Shown: positions 17,097 to 26,351 of the stretch, one piece after another
Position numbering within the stretch: position 1 is the first letter of the stretch
Layout: each line of letters opens with the position of its first letter
DNA from: JADKBO01 sp965230345
GTDB taxonomy: Bacteria; Bacteroidota; Bacteroidia; Chitinophagales; Saprospiraceae
Length of the DNA: 64,000 nt
Assembly: GCA_965230345.1 (NCBI GenBank)
Contig: CBDDKR010000002.1
Span: 1,612,001-1,676,000 of the forward strand
Direction: 5' to 3'
Translations under genes and position numbers: made by a program
The notes under the pieces: model-generated
Database searches by the model: none
What the model saw: the letters and a program-made list of their open reading frames with translations, nothing else
Told to the model about the DNA's origin: nothing

Positions 17097-18470
17097 GTGA
17101 AAAATCTATTAACTTTATTTTTACTCCTAATGATTCTGCCGATTGTAAAAGGGCAAACCTCTTTTACACTCCAAGAGTCAATAGATTATGCTCTTGAGCA
17201 TAATCGGATGTTAAAAACAAAAAAATTGGACTTGGATGACGCGCAGCAAGACATTAAAAATGTGTTGAGTGCCGCCCTTCCTCAAATCAGTGCTGGAATA
17301 GACTATACATATTATTTTGCCACTCCAGCTCAACCCATTCCTGACTTTATAACACCTGCGATTTATGGTGTTTTATTCTCAGAAGATCTTCTTAAAGAAA
17401 GAGACTTGGGACCTCCTAACGTCAATGAACTTTCATTTTTCCAACCACACAATCTAACAGGTAAGGTTGACATGAGTTTCTTAATTTATGATGGTTCGTA
17501 CAATTACGGTGTGAAAGCATCAAAGCTGTACAAAGAACTTACTCGTAAGCAAATTGATGCAACAGCATTCGAAGTGCGATCTACTATTACTAAAGCATAC
17601 TTAAGTTGCTTAATTGTTGATGAAAATATTAAGATATTAGAAAAAAATATCGGAGTAATTAGTAAGTCTTTGAATGAAACCAAGGCCATGTTTAAAGAAG
17701 GCTTCTTAGAATCTTTGGATGTTGATCGATTGCAATTAACCTTTGACAATCTTAATACAGAATATACTAACCTTAAAGAACTCTCCAAGCTCAACGTTAA
17801 TTTGCTTCAATTTCAAATGGGATATGATAACGATCAGGAAATAACACTAACTGATCAATTGGACGATCTTGTCGCTGAAGATATAGAGATGTTGATCACC
17901 CAAACTCAAGTTAACTACGGAGATCGTCCTGAGTATGAACTTTTGAATATGAGTGAAAAATTAAACGAATTAGATTATAAAAGGCATCGTGCAGGTTACT
18001 TACCCAGTGTTCGTGCTATAGCAAGTGCTCAACAATCTTTACAGAGAAGCAATCTCTTCGATAATGATGAAGCGGACTGGATTCCTACAGCACTCGCAGG
18101 AGTAAGTATAAACATTCCTATTTATGATGGAGGAATGAAGCGATCTAATATTCAGAAAGCTAAAATCAACGCTAGCAGAATTGCTATGCAGAAAGAAGAG
18201 TTTGAATCTGGAATAGATTTAGAAGTCAAGAATGCTCAAATAGCACTAATAAACGCAAACAATAATTTAAGGTATCGAAAAAGTGCGTTAGATGTTAACG
18301 ACAGCATCTACAAAAGAGTTAACATAAAATTTGTTGAAGGGATTGGTTCAAGCATCGAGATGAACCAAGCAGAATCTTCATTGTTTCAAGCCCAAGGCGA
18401 ATACATTAACGCCTTATATGAAGTTGTAAATGCTAAAGCTGACCTTCAAATAGCCCTAGGAAAAATCTAA
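17097..18470 (+). CDS. TolC-family outer-membrane protein of the RND operon
   Basis: The 457-residue protein begins with a GTG codon three bases after the tetR stop. It has a signal peptide (LLTLFLLLMILPIVKGQ) and two OEP repeats, with LQESIDYALEHNRMLKTKKLDLDDAQ at the start and VSINIPIYDGGMKRSNIQKAK in the second half. It would form the outer-membrane duct of the tripartite pump encoded next. It is distinct from the other TolC near 6 kb. The family is certain. Confidence 0.93.
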   Translation: MKNLLTLFLLLMILPIVKGQTSFTLQESIDYALEHNRMLKTKKLDLDDAQQDIKNVLSAALPQISAGIDYTYYFATPAQPIPDFITPAIYGVLFSEDLLKERDLGPPNVNELSFFQPHNLTGKVDMSFLIYDGSYNYGVKASKLYKELTRKQIDATAFEVRSTITKAYLSCLIVDENIKILEKNIGVISKSLNETKAMFKEGFLESLDVDRLQLTFDNLNTEYTNLKELSKLNVNLLQFQMGYDNDQEITLTDQLDDLVAEDIEMLITQTQVNYGDRPEYELLNMSEKLNELDYKRHRAGYLPSVRAIASAQQSLQRSNLFDNDEADWIPTALAGVSINIPIYDGGMKRSNIQKAKINASRIAMQKEEFESGIDLEVKNAQIALINANNNLRYRKSALDVNDSIYKRVNIKFVEGIGSSIEMNQAESSLFQAQGEYINALYEVVNAKADLQIALGKI

Positions 18471-18508
18471 CATTAAACATTTAAAGACACTATTAAACTC
18501 AACATAAA

Positions 18509-19675
18509 ATGAAACTTCAAATAAAACAAATAGCATTATATTTTGCTTTATCCGCTTTTATCGTTTTTGGTCTGAGCAATTGTTCAGCTCCTGAACCAAG
18601 GGATCTAGAAGGATACAAAAAAGAACTTGCCTCTAAAAAATCAGAACTGAGTGCCTTAAACAATGAAATCAAGGTATTGGAAGAAAAGATTCAAGACCTT
18701 TCTCCAGAGAAGGTAAAGAAAACAGCATTGGTTAAACTTCAATCTATGAAGAAGGAATCAAAAAAGAGATTTGTCGATTTTCAAGCAAGTGTTATGAGTG
18801 ATGAAATTGCTCAGGCTACCAGTGAAATTGGCGGACGAATTGTTTCTTTATCTGTAAAAGAAGGCGATTATGTAAAAAAAGGACAACTTATTGCTTCGGT
18901 TGACTCTGAAGTCTTCGATAGTCAATTGTCAGAATTAAACACAAGATACGATCTGGCTAAAACTGTATTTGAAAAACAAAAACGATTGTGGGACCAGAAT
19001 ATTGGCTCAGAGATGCAGTATTTACAAGCAAAAAACAATATGGAAGGCCTTGAAAAGAGTATCGCAACTTTACAAACCCAGATGAAGAAGAAAAATATTT
19101 ATTCACCTATTTCTGGTGCAGTTGATAGAGAGTTTTTGAAACCAGGTGAAATTGCAGCTCCAGGAATGCCTATTGTTACTATTCTAAACACTCATAAATT
19201 AAAAGTTACGGCTGACATTCCTGAAAACTACCTATCTACGGTTAAAAAAGGAGACAGAGTGGGAATTGAATTTCCAGCGCTAGATAAGTCAATTGAAAGA
19301 CGCATCACAATGGTAGGGAGAACTATTGACCCAACCAATAGAACTTTTAAAATAGAAATGACAACCGATCATTTAAAAGGTATGTTAAAGCCAAATCTTC
19401 TTTCTAAGGTTATGATCAATGATCTTACAATTGAGGATGCCTTCTTTGTGCCTACAGAGTTGATACAACAAGAAGTAAGTGGAAAACAATACCTGTATGT
19501 TGCCGCAAAAGAAGGAAATCAACTAATGGCGCAAAAGGCTTATGTTGAAACTGGAGATGCTATTGATAATATCATTGAGGTAAAGAGCGGAGTGAAAGAA
19601 GGTGACAATGTTGTATTCGAAGGAGCTCGATCAATATCTGTGGGAGACATCCTGATCAACGAAAGTTCTAAATAA
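18509..19675 (+). CDS. RND efflux periplasmic adaptor (lipoprotein)
   Basis: The 388-residue protein has a lipoprotein signal with lipid-acceptor C25 (FGLSNCSAPEP). A coiled coil follows (about 33-70, with SELSALNNEIKVLEEKIQ). The lipoyl halves (GGRIVSLSVKEGDYVKKGQLIASV and IYSPISGAVDREFLKPGEIA) are split by a helical hairpin, then a beta-barrel domain. It bridges the RND pump and TolC. It lies 38 bases after tolC and 17 before the permease gene. The extra N-terminal coiled coil before the lipoyl domain is unusual but seen in some Bacteroidota adaptors. Confidence 0.93.
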   Translation: MKLQIKQIALYFALSAFIVFGLSNCSAPEPRDLEGYKKELASKKSELSALNNEIKVLEEKIQDLSPEKVKKTALVKLQSMKKESKKRFVDFQASVMSDEIAQATSEIGGRIVSLSVKEGDYVKKGQLIASVDSEVFDSQLSELNTRYDLAKTVFEKQKRLWDQNIGSEMQYLQAKNNMEGLEKSIATLQTQMKKKNIYSPISGAVDREFLKPGEIAAPGMPIVTILNTHKLKVTADIPENYLSTVKKGDRVGIEFPALDKSIERRITMVGRTIDPTNRTFKIEMTTDHLKGMLKPNLLSKVMINDLTIEDAFFVPTELIQQEVSGKQYLYVAAKEGNQLMAQKAYVETGDAIDNIIEVKSGVKEGDNVVFEGARSISVGDILINESSK

Positions 19676-19692
19676 CCTCAAATTTTTGTAAA

Positions 19693-22600
19693 ATGAATAC
19701 AAATAAAGAAGATATAAAATCTAAACTTAAGGAGTTTAAACTTAGTAGTTTTGCTGTCGACAACTCTACTAGTTTCTTCCTACTTGCCTTTATGATATTG
19801 ATATTTGGTGTACAATCCTATGTCAATATGGCCAAGGAACAATACCCAGAAGCTTCACTTCCTACCGTTTATGTTAACACTCCTTACTTTGGAAATTCAG
19901 CGGAAGAAATAGAAAATCTGGTAACCAGACCTATAGAAGACGAAATCGAATCTATAACTGGAGTTAAAACGGTATCATCAACTTCAATCCAAGATTACTC
20001 TGTAATCATTGCGGAATTTGATGCCGACATGGAAATGGAAGAAGTCGTCAGAAAAGTAAAAGATGCGGTAGATAAAGCAAAAAGTGAACTACCTAACGAT
20101 CTTAACGATGACCCAACTGTTCTTGAAATAAATTTCTCAGAACTGCCTATCGTAACGGTAAATTTATCAGGGAATTATGGCAACGATGAATTAAGAGAAT
20201 ATGGCGAGTATCTCCAAGATGAAATTGAAGCATTAAGGCAAGTCTCAAGTGTCAACTTAAAGGGTACACTTGACAAAGAAATCCAAGTCAATGTAGACCT
20301 TCTCAAAATGCAGTCCTTACAAGTATCTTTTCAGGATATAGAAAATGCCATTGCCAGTGAAAACCTGACCATGTCTGGGGGTGAAATCATTTCCAATGAA
20401 TTCAAAAGAGCGGTTCGTGTTATTGGACAATTCAAACATGTGGACGAGCTAAAGAATATGATTGTAAAATCAGAAAATCAACGTCCAATTTATCTTAAAG
20501 AAATCGCTGAAGTTGTTTCAGGTTATAAAGAACGATCTTCATATGCACGATCGGATGGATACCCTGTCGTTTCTCTTGATGTGATTAAGCGAAGAGGAGA
20601 AAACCTTTTGGCTGCTTCCGATGAGCTTGCCATCGTTCTTGATGAGGCTAGAGCATATCTGCCACAAGACTTAAAAATTAGCTTATTTAATGATACGTCT
20701 ATTTACACCAGAAACGAAGTAAACAACCTTGAAAACAGTATTATTTCTGGTGTTATCCTAGTAGTTCTTGTACTTCTATTCTTCTTAGGACTAAGAAATG
20801 CCAGTTTCGTTGGTTTAGCCATTCCATTATCTATGTTAATGGGTATCATGTGGTTATTCTTGACAGGTAGTACGATGAACATAGTCGTTTTATTCTCGTT
20901 GATCCTAGCCTTGGGTATGTTAGTGGATAATGCCATTGTTGTAGTAGAAAACATCTACCGGTATATGCAAAATGGATACTCTAATAAAGACGCAGCTAAG
21001 TTTGGTACTGGAGAAGTTGCTCTGCCTATCATCAGTTCAACATTAACGACATTAGCAGCATTTATCCCGTTGGCATTCTGGCCAGGGATTATGGGGCAAT
21101 TCATGAAGTACATGCCGATCACACTTATCGTGGTCTTGACTTCTTCGTTAATTGTTGCGTTGGTAATTACGCCTGTTGTAGCAGCAAGGTTTATGAAAAT
21201 CGATGAAAAAGCAGAATCTAAAGAAGCCTATAGTGTAAAAAGGAAGAAGTTCATCCGCAATATGATTATTCTTCTTGGTATTGGACTATTAGCCTATTTT
21301 GGAGGCAACAAATCTTTTGGTCACTTAATAGGGTTTGCCATTGCTTTGAGTTTGATAAACTTTTTCTTTTTCAGACCTGCTTCGTTTTATTTTCAAGAAA
21401 GAATACTACCTGTATTAGAAAACATATATGACAGATTTATACGTTGGGCGCTAAGCGGTTACAAACCGATAATGGTCTTTTTGGGAACCTTTGGTATCAT
21501 GTTTTTTGCTATTTTACTATTGGTAATTAAATCGCCTAAAGTCATCTTTTTCCCAGAGGCAGATCCGATGTACATCAACGCTTTTGTTGAACTTCCGCTT
21601 GGAAAAGACATTGAAGCAACCAACAGAGTTGTTAAAGATGTAGAGAAAAAGATTACAAAGGTCTTAGAAGGTAAAACTCAAATCGTAGAGGCCGTTTTGA
21701 CACAGATTGGAGAAGAAACTTCTGATCCCAATCAACCACCAGAACCAGGTGTTACTCCCCACAAAGCGAGGATTACCATTTCTTTTGTTGAATCAAACAA
21801 AAGAGGGGACATATCGACGAGAGACATTCTAAATGAATTAAGAGAAGAAGTAAGTTCTTACGCTGGTGTTGAAATTGTAGTAAGTCAAAATGCAAATGGG
21901 CCCCCAGCTGGTAAGCCGATCAACTTAGAACTTAGATCTGAGAACCTCGATGAATTACTTGTGGAGTCTGATAAGGTAAAAAACTTTATGCAAGGTCTAG
22001 GCATACCAGGAATTGAAGAACTAAAGAAAGATGTAAATATTGGTAAACCAGAGTTACTTATTCACATAGATAGAGAAGCAGCAAGGAAGTACGAAGTTTC
22101 TACATTTAGTATTTCCAATGCGATAAGAACATCCATATTTGGTAAGGAAGTATCTAAGTTTAAAGAAGGGGAAGAAGAGCATCCAATCATGGTACGACTA
22201 TCTGAAACCTATAGAAATGATGTACAGGCCTTAATGAATCAAAAAATTACCTTTAGAAATCCGACTAATGGTAGAATCGTACAAGTCCCAATATCTGCAG
22301 TAGCAGATATCGAATATTCGAGTACTTATAATTCTATCAAGAGGAAAAATTCTGACAGGGTGGTTACCATTTATTCCAATGTATTGGATGGATACAATGC
22401 CAACAACATTGTTGCAGAATTAAAATCCAATATGGAAAGTTACGATTTTCCTGAAGGCTTTACCTATGAATTTACCGGGGAGCAGCAACAGCAGGCAGAA
22501 GATATGGCGTTTTTAGGAAGTGCATTTACCGTAGCAATTTTTGCCATCTTCTTAATACTAGTTGCTCAATTTAATTCACTAATATCTCCTTTCATTATTA

Positions 22601-23130
22601 TTCTGTCCGTATTCTTTAGTACGATTGGAGTATTCCTAGGTTATGCCTTAGGAGGAAAGGATATATCAGTCATTTTCTCAGGAGTAGGAATCATTTCGTT
22701 GGCTGGTATCGTAGTAAATAATGCCATTGTTTTGATCGACTACACTAACCTTATCATGAGACGTAAAGCAAAGGAGCTTGGTCTGGATACTGTCAGAAAA
22801 TTGACTTTTGACCAAATAAAAGAGTCATTGATCGAAGGAGGTGCAACAAGATTGCGTCCTGTATTGTTAACAGCTATAACAACTATATTAGGATTGGTTC
22901 CTTTGGCAATTGGATTCAATTTTAATTTCTTCACTTTGATATCTGATTTAGACCCACAAATATTTATTGGTGGTGATAATACAGCAATGTGGGGACCTCT
23001 TGCTTGGACCGTTATTTACGGGCTAACATTTGCAACATTCCTTACGTTAGTTGTAGTACCAGTAATGTACTGGTTGTTTATAAGACTGACCTTATGGTCG
23101 TCTTCAGTTTCGAATAAAATATTTGGTTAA
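19693..23130 (+). CDS. RND efflux permease (AcrB-type)
   Basis: The 1145-residue inner-membrane pump has the expected two halves, each with six membrane segments and a large periplasmic loop. The TM4 proton-relay region reads GMLVDNAIVVVENIYRY, keeping the first Asp while the second is Asn. TM10 has SLAGIVVNNAIVLIDY. It is about 100 residues longer than AcrB, with extra hydrophobic segments around residues 515-560 (NMIILLGIGLLAYFGG and LIGFAIALSLINFFFF). It would export drugs, bile-like compounds or lipids with the adjacent adaptor and TolC. The substrate is unknown. A terminator follows. Confidence 0.94.
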   Translation: MNTNKEDIKSKLKEFKLSSFAVDNSTSFFLLAFMILIFGVQSYVNMAKEQYPEASLPTVYVNTPYFGNSAEEIENLVTRPIEDEIESITGVKTVSSTSIQDYSVIIAEFDADMEMEEVVRKVKDAVDKAKSELPNDLNDDPTVLEINFSELPIVTVNLSGNYGNDELREYGEYLQDEIEALRQVSSVNLKGTLDKEIQVNVDLLKMQSLQVSFQDIENAIASENLTMSGGEIISNEFKRAVRVIGQFKHVDELKNMIVKSENQRPIYLKEIAEVVSGYKERSSYARSDGYPVVSLDVIKRRGENLLAASDELAIVLDEARAYLPQDLKISLFNDTSIYTRNEVNNLENSIISGVILVVLVLLFFLGLRNASFVGLAIPLSMLMGIMWLFLTGSTMNIVVLFSLILALGMLVDNAIVVVENIYRYMQNGYSNKDAAKFGTGEVALPIISSTLTTLAAFIPLAFWPGIMGQFMKYMPITLIVVLTSSLIVALVITPVVAARFMKIDEKAESKEAYSVKRKKFIRNMIILLGIGLLAYFGGNKSFGHLIGFAIALSLINFFFFRPASFYFQERILPVLENIYDRFIRWALSGYKPIMVFLGTFGIMFFAILLLVIKSPKVIFFPEADPMYINAFVELPLGKDIEATNRVVKDVEKKITKVLEGKTQIVEAVLTQIGEETSDPNQPPEPGVTPHKARITISFVESNKRGDISTRDILNELREEVSSYAGVEIVVSQNANGPPAGKPINLELRSENLDELLVESDKVKNFMQGLGIPGIEELKKDVNIGKPELLIHIDREAARKYEVSTFSISNAIRTSIFGKEVSKFKEGEEEHPIMVRLSETYRNDVQALMNQKITFRNPTNGRIVQVPISAVADIEYSSTYNSIKRKNSDRVVTIYSNVLDGYNANNIVAELKSNMESYDFPEGFTYEFTGEQQQQAEDMAFLGSAFTVAIFAIFLILVAQFNSLISPFIIILSVFFSTIGVFLGYALGGKDISVIFSGVGIISLAGIVVNNAIVLIDYTNLIMRRKAKELGLDTVRKLTFDQIKESLIEGGATRLRPVLLTAITTILGLVPLAIGFNFNFFTLISDLDPQIFIGGDNTAMWGPLAWTVIYGLTFATFLTLVVVPVMYWLFIRLTLWSSSVSNKIFG

Positions 23131-23175
23131 TCCAATAATAAGATATACAAAATTTATAGTATTTTGGGGTTTTGG

Positions 23176-23210
23176 GGAGTTCTTATCTAGGTAAGAGCTC
23201 CTCTTTTATT
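23176..23210 (+). terminator. Terminator of the TetR-TolC-RND operon
   Basis: A 10-bp stem (GGAGTTCTTA at 23176-23185 with TAAGAGCTCC at 23192-23201, one G-T pair) with loop TCTAGG is followed by TCTTTTATT. This is a classic rho-independent terminator 45 bases past the permease stop. Confidence 0.85.
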
Positions 23211-23219
23211 TGACATTAT

Positions 23220-23960
23220 ATGGCAATCAAAAAAATTGATCGATTCATACAAACGGAGCATTATAAACTACCGATACGGATATTCATTGAATACAGACGA
23301 TCGGTCAGAGCTTCTTTGGGTAAAAATTATGTAATTCTTAGAATTCCTAGTTTTGCGGTCAATGATATAGAAAAACATATAGAATTTACTAAAGATTGGT
23401 TGAACAAAGTTCAATCGAAGAACCCTAATGCTTTAGATCGATACCAAATCTCATCTGTTGCAGATCAAAGCGAAATTAAAATTTTAGGTAAGTTTGATTA
23501 CAAAATCACAATTACCAAAACAGAATCTAATCAAGGATCTGCCAAGCTAAATGATCGAATTATAAGTCTGGAAATTCCCAGTAATTTACCTGAATTTGAG
23601 CAAAGAAAAATGATCCGAGATTTAAAATCAAAGCTATTGGCAAAAGTTTTTAAACCTTATGTCGTAGATAAAATTGAAAAGCTTAACTCAAAATATTTCC
23701 AAAAAACGATAAAGGGCGTAACCTTGCGATACAATGCCACAAACTGGGGAAGTTGTTCGAGTCGTGGAAGGATCAATATTTCTACCAGAGGCTTACTCCT
23801 TCCCGAAGAAATCTTCGAATATATTTTGGTTCATGAATTATCACATCTTATAGAAATGAATCACTCTAAAAAATTCTGGGATATCGTTGAAAAAATAATG
23901 CCTGATTACAAGCTCAAGGAGAAGTTTATCAATTCAAACTCCGCTAAACTTGACTTTTAA
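23220..23960 (+). CDS. YgjP-like (DUF45) zinc metallopeptidase
   Basis: The 246-residue protein carries the YgjP/SprT-like signature in its C-terminal half. RYNATNWGSCSSRGRINIS leads to ILVHELSHLIEMNHSKKFW, with the zinc-binding HExxH (HELSH) and a third His in NHSKKFW. The N-terminal half is a beta-rich extension. Family members are predicted zinc proteases; YgjP in E. coli is little characterised. It starts just after the RND terminator and seems to be a separate unit. Confidence 0.88.
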   Translation: MAIKKIDRFIQTEHYKLPIRIFIEYRRSVRASLGKNYVILRIPSFAVNDIEKHIEFTKDWLNKVQSKNPNALDRYQISSVADQSEIKILGKFDYKITITKTESNQGSAKLNDRIISLEIPSNLPEFEQRKMIRDLKSKLLAKVFKPYVVDKIEKLNSKYFQKTIKGVTLRYNATNWGSCSSRGRINISTRGLLLPEEIFEYILVHELSHLIEMNHSKKFWDIVEKIMPDYKLKEKFINSNSAKLDF

Positions 23961-24112
23961 GATTTAGCTAAGTATTGTTCACAAACCAATTAGCTTTGAA
24001 CCTTTATCTTTTCATAACCATCTCCAGAATACATAGATTAACTAGGGGTATCCAGAAGTGCTCTAAATTCTTTGATATCAACATATTAAGTATTGTTTTA
24101 ATGCAAAAGAAA

Positions 24113-24148
24113 ACCCCGTTTCTTTAGTTGGACGCTGAAAAACGGGGT
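24113..24148 (+). promoter_or_regulatory. Conserved hairpin ahead of IS copy 1 transposase
   Basis: ACCCCGTTT (24113-24121) pairs with AAACGGGGT (24140-24148) over an 18-base loop, ending 18 bases before the transposase ATG. The same stem is kept in the diverged copy 2, so it is probably functional: a block to read-in transcription or a translation control element. Confidence 0.65.
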
Positions 24149-24166
24149 AATCTAAAAGTATTTAAG

Positions 24167-25522
24167 ATGAAAGTAAGACGATTTTCTCAGTTTCAAGGTA
24201 TTTTATTCTTTCCAAATTTCGATACTCATTATAATGAACATTTAGAAGCCTTTAAAAAGACCCGATTAGGATCGATGTATACTTCTATTCCTTGGCAAGA
24301 CTTAGTCAAGGGGTTTGGGTTAAAGGAACATAAGAAAGGGCCTCAAGGTATATTTTCTCCAAGAGGCAAAATAGCTCTGATGTTTTTGAAGCATTATGCA
24401 GGCTGTTCAGACTCTAAGTTTTTGGAACATCTCAATGGAAACATTCATTATCAAATCTTTTGTGACATCATAATCCCCATTAATTCACCACTGACAAACT
24501 TCAAGATTATAAGTGAGATACGGTGTGAATTAGCCCAACGCCTTAACATAGATAAATTACAATCCATACTAGCCACTCATTGGAAGCCCTACATGGCTAA
24601 CTTAGATAGTATGGTATGTGATGCTACTTGTTATGAAAGTGCAATCAGATATCCTACAGACATAAAATTACTATGGGAATCAGTAGAATGGAACTACAAG
24701 ATGCTAATAAAATGTAGTAATCTATTGGGGAAAAGAAGACCTCGAACGAAGTTTACTAAGTGGTCTAAACGATATACAAACTATAGCAAGTCAAAGAAGC
24801 CATCTCGCAAAGAAAAACGAGCCTTGCGCCGATCACTACTCAAGTTATTGAATAAGATTAACGACTTACTAATTCCTTTGGAAGGTAAAATGCTAAATAC
24901 GTTTACGGATAACTATTGGAAAAGACGAGAGGCAAGCAAAAAGGTACTAGCCCAACAATGGGCTTATTTCTTTGAAGACCAACAGCCAAAGAGAAGAATT
25001 GTGAGTATCGATAAGCCATATATCCGCCCAATAGTAAGAGGTAAAGAAGTAAAGAAGGTTGAGTTTGGTGCCAAGGTGAATAAGATACAAGTAGACGGGA
25101 TCAGTTTTATAGAGTATTTGAGCTATGAGGCATTTAATGAGGGAGTGAGATTAAAAAAAAGTATTTGGCTTACACAAAAGCTGTTTAAAAAGAAACTAAA
25201 AGTGGTAGGAGCAGACCGCATCTATGCCAATAATACAAATCGAGTATATGTAACCAAACATGGGATAAAAACCGACTTCAAAAGAAAAGGAAGACCCTCA
25301 AAACATAAATTACACTTCGATCAATTAGCATCAGTAATAACAAAAGAAGGAGCCACTCGCTTAGAGGGGAGCATTGGAACAGAAAAAGAAGACTTTCTCC
25401 TGAAACGGATACAAGCACGAACAAAGGAAACCGAGGAATTATGGATCTTTTTTGGAATTCACACATCAAATGCCATCCAAATCGGCTATAGAATGACGAA
25501 ATCCAAGATGCTGGCAGCTTAA
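24167..25522 (+). CDS. Transposase of IS copy 1 (DUF772-type)
   Basis: From the ATG at 24167 the protein has 451 residues (MKVRRFSQFQ...). The N-terminal part has SPRGKIALMFLKHYAGCSD, typical of the DUF772/InsH N-terminal domain. The catalytic domain shows LDSMVCDATCYES (first Asp), VVGADRIYANN (second Asp) and TRLEGSIGTEKE (Glu). A basic stretch (~200-235) may bind DNA. An in-frame TTG further upstream (24128) lies in the hairpin loop; the paralogue shares the ATG start, so I use it. No internal stop, so it may be active. About 60% identical by eye to the copy near 35 kb. Confidence 0.9.
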   Translation: MKVRRFSQFQGILFFPNFDTHYNEHLEAFKKTRLGSMYTSIPWQDLVKGFGLKEHKKGPQGIFSPRGKIALMFLKHYAGCSDSKFLEHLNGNIHYQIFCDIIIPINSPLTNFKIISEIRCELAQRLNIDKLQSILATHWKPYMANLDSMVCDATCYESAIRYPTDIKLLWESVEWNYKMLIKCSNLLGKRRPRTKFTKWSKRYTNYSKSKKPSRKEKRALRRSLLKLLNKINDLLIPLEGKMLNTFTDNYWKRREASKKVLAQQWAYFFEDQQPKRRIVSIDKPYIRPIVRGKEVKKVEFGAKVNKIQVDGISFIEYLSYEAFNEGVRLKKSIWLTQKLFKKKLKVVGADRIYANNTNRVYVTKHGIKTDFKRKGRPSKHKLHFDQLASVITKEGATRLEGSIGTEKEDFLLKRIQARTKETEELWIFFGIHTSNAIQIGYRMTKSKMLAA

Positions 25523-25660
25523 TATTCTAATAAAACCTAATCTCATATGCAGTTAAATGGGAATACTATGTCCTTATTTCTGAATATCCCTAATTTGATA
25601 TTAAATAAAATCTATTGCCTTATTATCAATAGAATGCTGCTAATAAATCAAAATACATAT

Positions 25661-25692
25661 AAAAAAAGCCCCCTAAAAGAACTTTAGGAGGC
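25661..25692 (-). terminator. Terminator of the candidate small RNA
   Basis: The minus strand reads GCCTCCTAAAG, a short loop, CTTTTAGGGGGC, then seven T. Ten or eleven base pairs plus a pure T-run make this the strongest terminator in the window. Confidence 0.85.
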
Positions 25693-25738
25693 CACCCGAA
25701 CGCTATGAAAAAATTTATCTTTCTGGTTTTTTATTTGT
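25661..25738 (-). ncRNA. Candidate small RNA, about 78 nt
   Basis: On the minus strand a well-formed promoter (TTG, 20 bp, TACATTTG) lies just upstream of a short stretch that ends in a strong terminator. The stretch between contains no protein-coding frame on that strand. The transcript would run from about 25738 to 25661, with an A-rich 5' half, a GUUCGGGUGG segment and the terminator stem. It lies between the outer-membrane protein gene and the IS. It could instead be a leader or 3' piece, but the complete promoter-terminator pair argues for an independent RNA. Confidence 0.55.
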
Positions 25739-25743
25739 TGACA

Positions 25744-25774
25744 CAAATGTAAAATAACTTTTTAAATGATGCAA
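25744..25774 (-). promoter_or_regulatory. Promoter of the candidate small RNA
   Basis: On the minus strand TTG (25772-25774) is followed after 20 bases by TACATTTG (25744-25751). Both elements and their spacing match the Bacteroidota primary sigma promoter. Confidence 0.65.
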
Positions 25775-25781
25775 GTATTTT

Positions 25782-26351
25782 TTAAAAATTTATTCCAAAT
25801 AATAATGAAAGGTAACTCATGGATGTGTTTTTCTTTTTGTAGTAAAGATTAAATAACCCATGCTCGTATTCTACATCAATGTTAAACATTCGGTATCGAT
25901 ATCCTACGCCAGCAACTAATCCAGCTGTCCCTTCATTGATCTTTTGATATCCCTCTTCAGTTAGTAGAGATTGGTCATATGTCAAAGCATACTGCATAGA
26001 TCCTAAAACTCTACTCGTAATAAAGGCTTTTGAACTCAATTTAATCATATCGAAGCCTAAGCCAACTCTACCTTTGAAATAAGTCATTTTGTCTTTACTA
26101 AAGAAATTAGCAGAAGATGACGAGAGTAAATCTACTGTACCATATTTTCCTCCAAGCATGAAATACATACGATCATCGTTGAGCATGGCGTCAACTCCTA
26201 CTTCATATCCATAATGCATATGACCGTCAGGAGTAACAATCTTATCCTTATTAAATCCAGTAGTTAATCCGGTATATATTTTAACACCGCTTTGTGCATA
26301 AAATATGCTGTAGCACAGGCATAAAATTGTAGCAATTGCAATTCTTTTCAT
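25782..26351 (-). CDS. Outer-membrane beta-barrel-like protein
   Basis: The 189-residue protein has a signal peptide (MKRIAIATILCLCYSIFYAQ). The rest is alternating strands ending in an aromatic-rich C-terminus (MSYLSLLFGINF), typical of small outer-membrane beta-barrels. Motifs such as GLGFDMIKLSS and GVGYRYRMFNIDVEYEHGLFNLYY fit Bacteroidota OmpW/porin-like hypothetical proteins. I do not recognise a specific family. It stands alone, with the candidate small RNA downstream. Confidence 0.75.
   Translation of the reverse strand: MKRIAIATILCLCYSIFYAQSGVKIYTGLTTGFNKDKIVTPDGHMHYGYEVGVDAMLNDDRMYFMLGGKYGTVDLLSSSSANFFSKDKMTYFKGRVGLGFDMIKLSSKAFITSRVLGSMQYALTYDQSLLTEEGYQKINEGTAGLVAGVGYRYRMFNIDVEYEHGLFNLYYKKKNTSMSYLSLLFGINF

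Larger units (their letters stand above)
24043..25593 (+). mobile_element. IS with DUF772-type transposase, copy 1
   Basis: The left end reads TAGGGGTATCCAGAAGTG and the right end, read inward, TTAGGGATATTCAGAAAT. These match the ends of the second copy at 34.72-36.28 kb. Length is about 1.55 kb. I see no convincing target duplication. A conserved hairpin lies ahead of the transposase. The family is likely IS5/IS1182-like in a broad sense, but I cannot place it exactly. Confidence 0.85.

Noticed and set aside
24128..24166. An upstream TTG start for the IS copy 1 transposase
   Set aside because: It lies in the loop of the conserved hairpin, and the paralogue shares the ATG start further down.
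25704..25751. A tiny plus-strand frame MKKFIFLVFYLLTQM that looks like a signal peptide
   Set aside because: It is only 15 codons, has no promoter on the plus strand, and lies antisense to the candidate small RNA.
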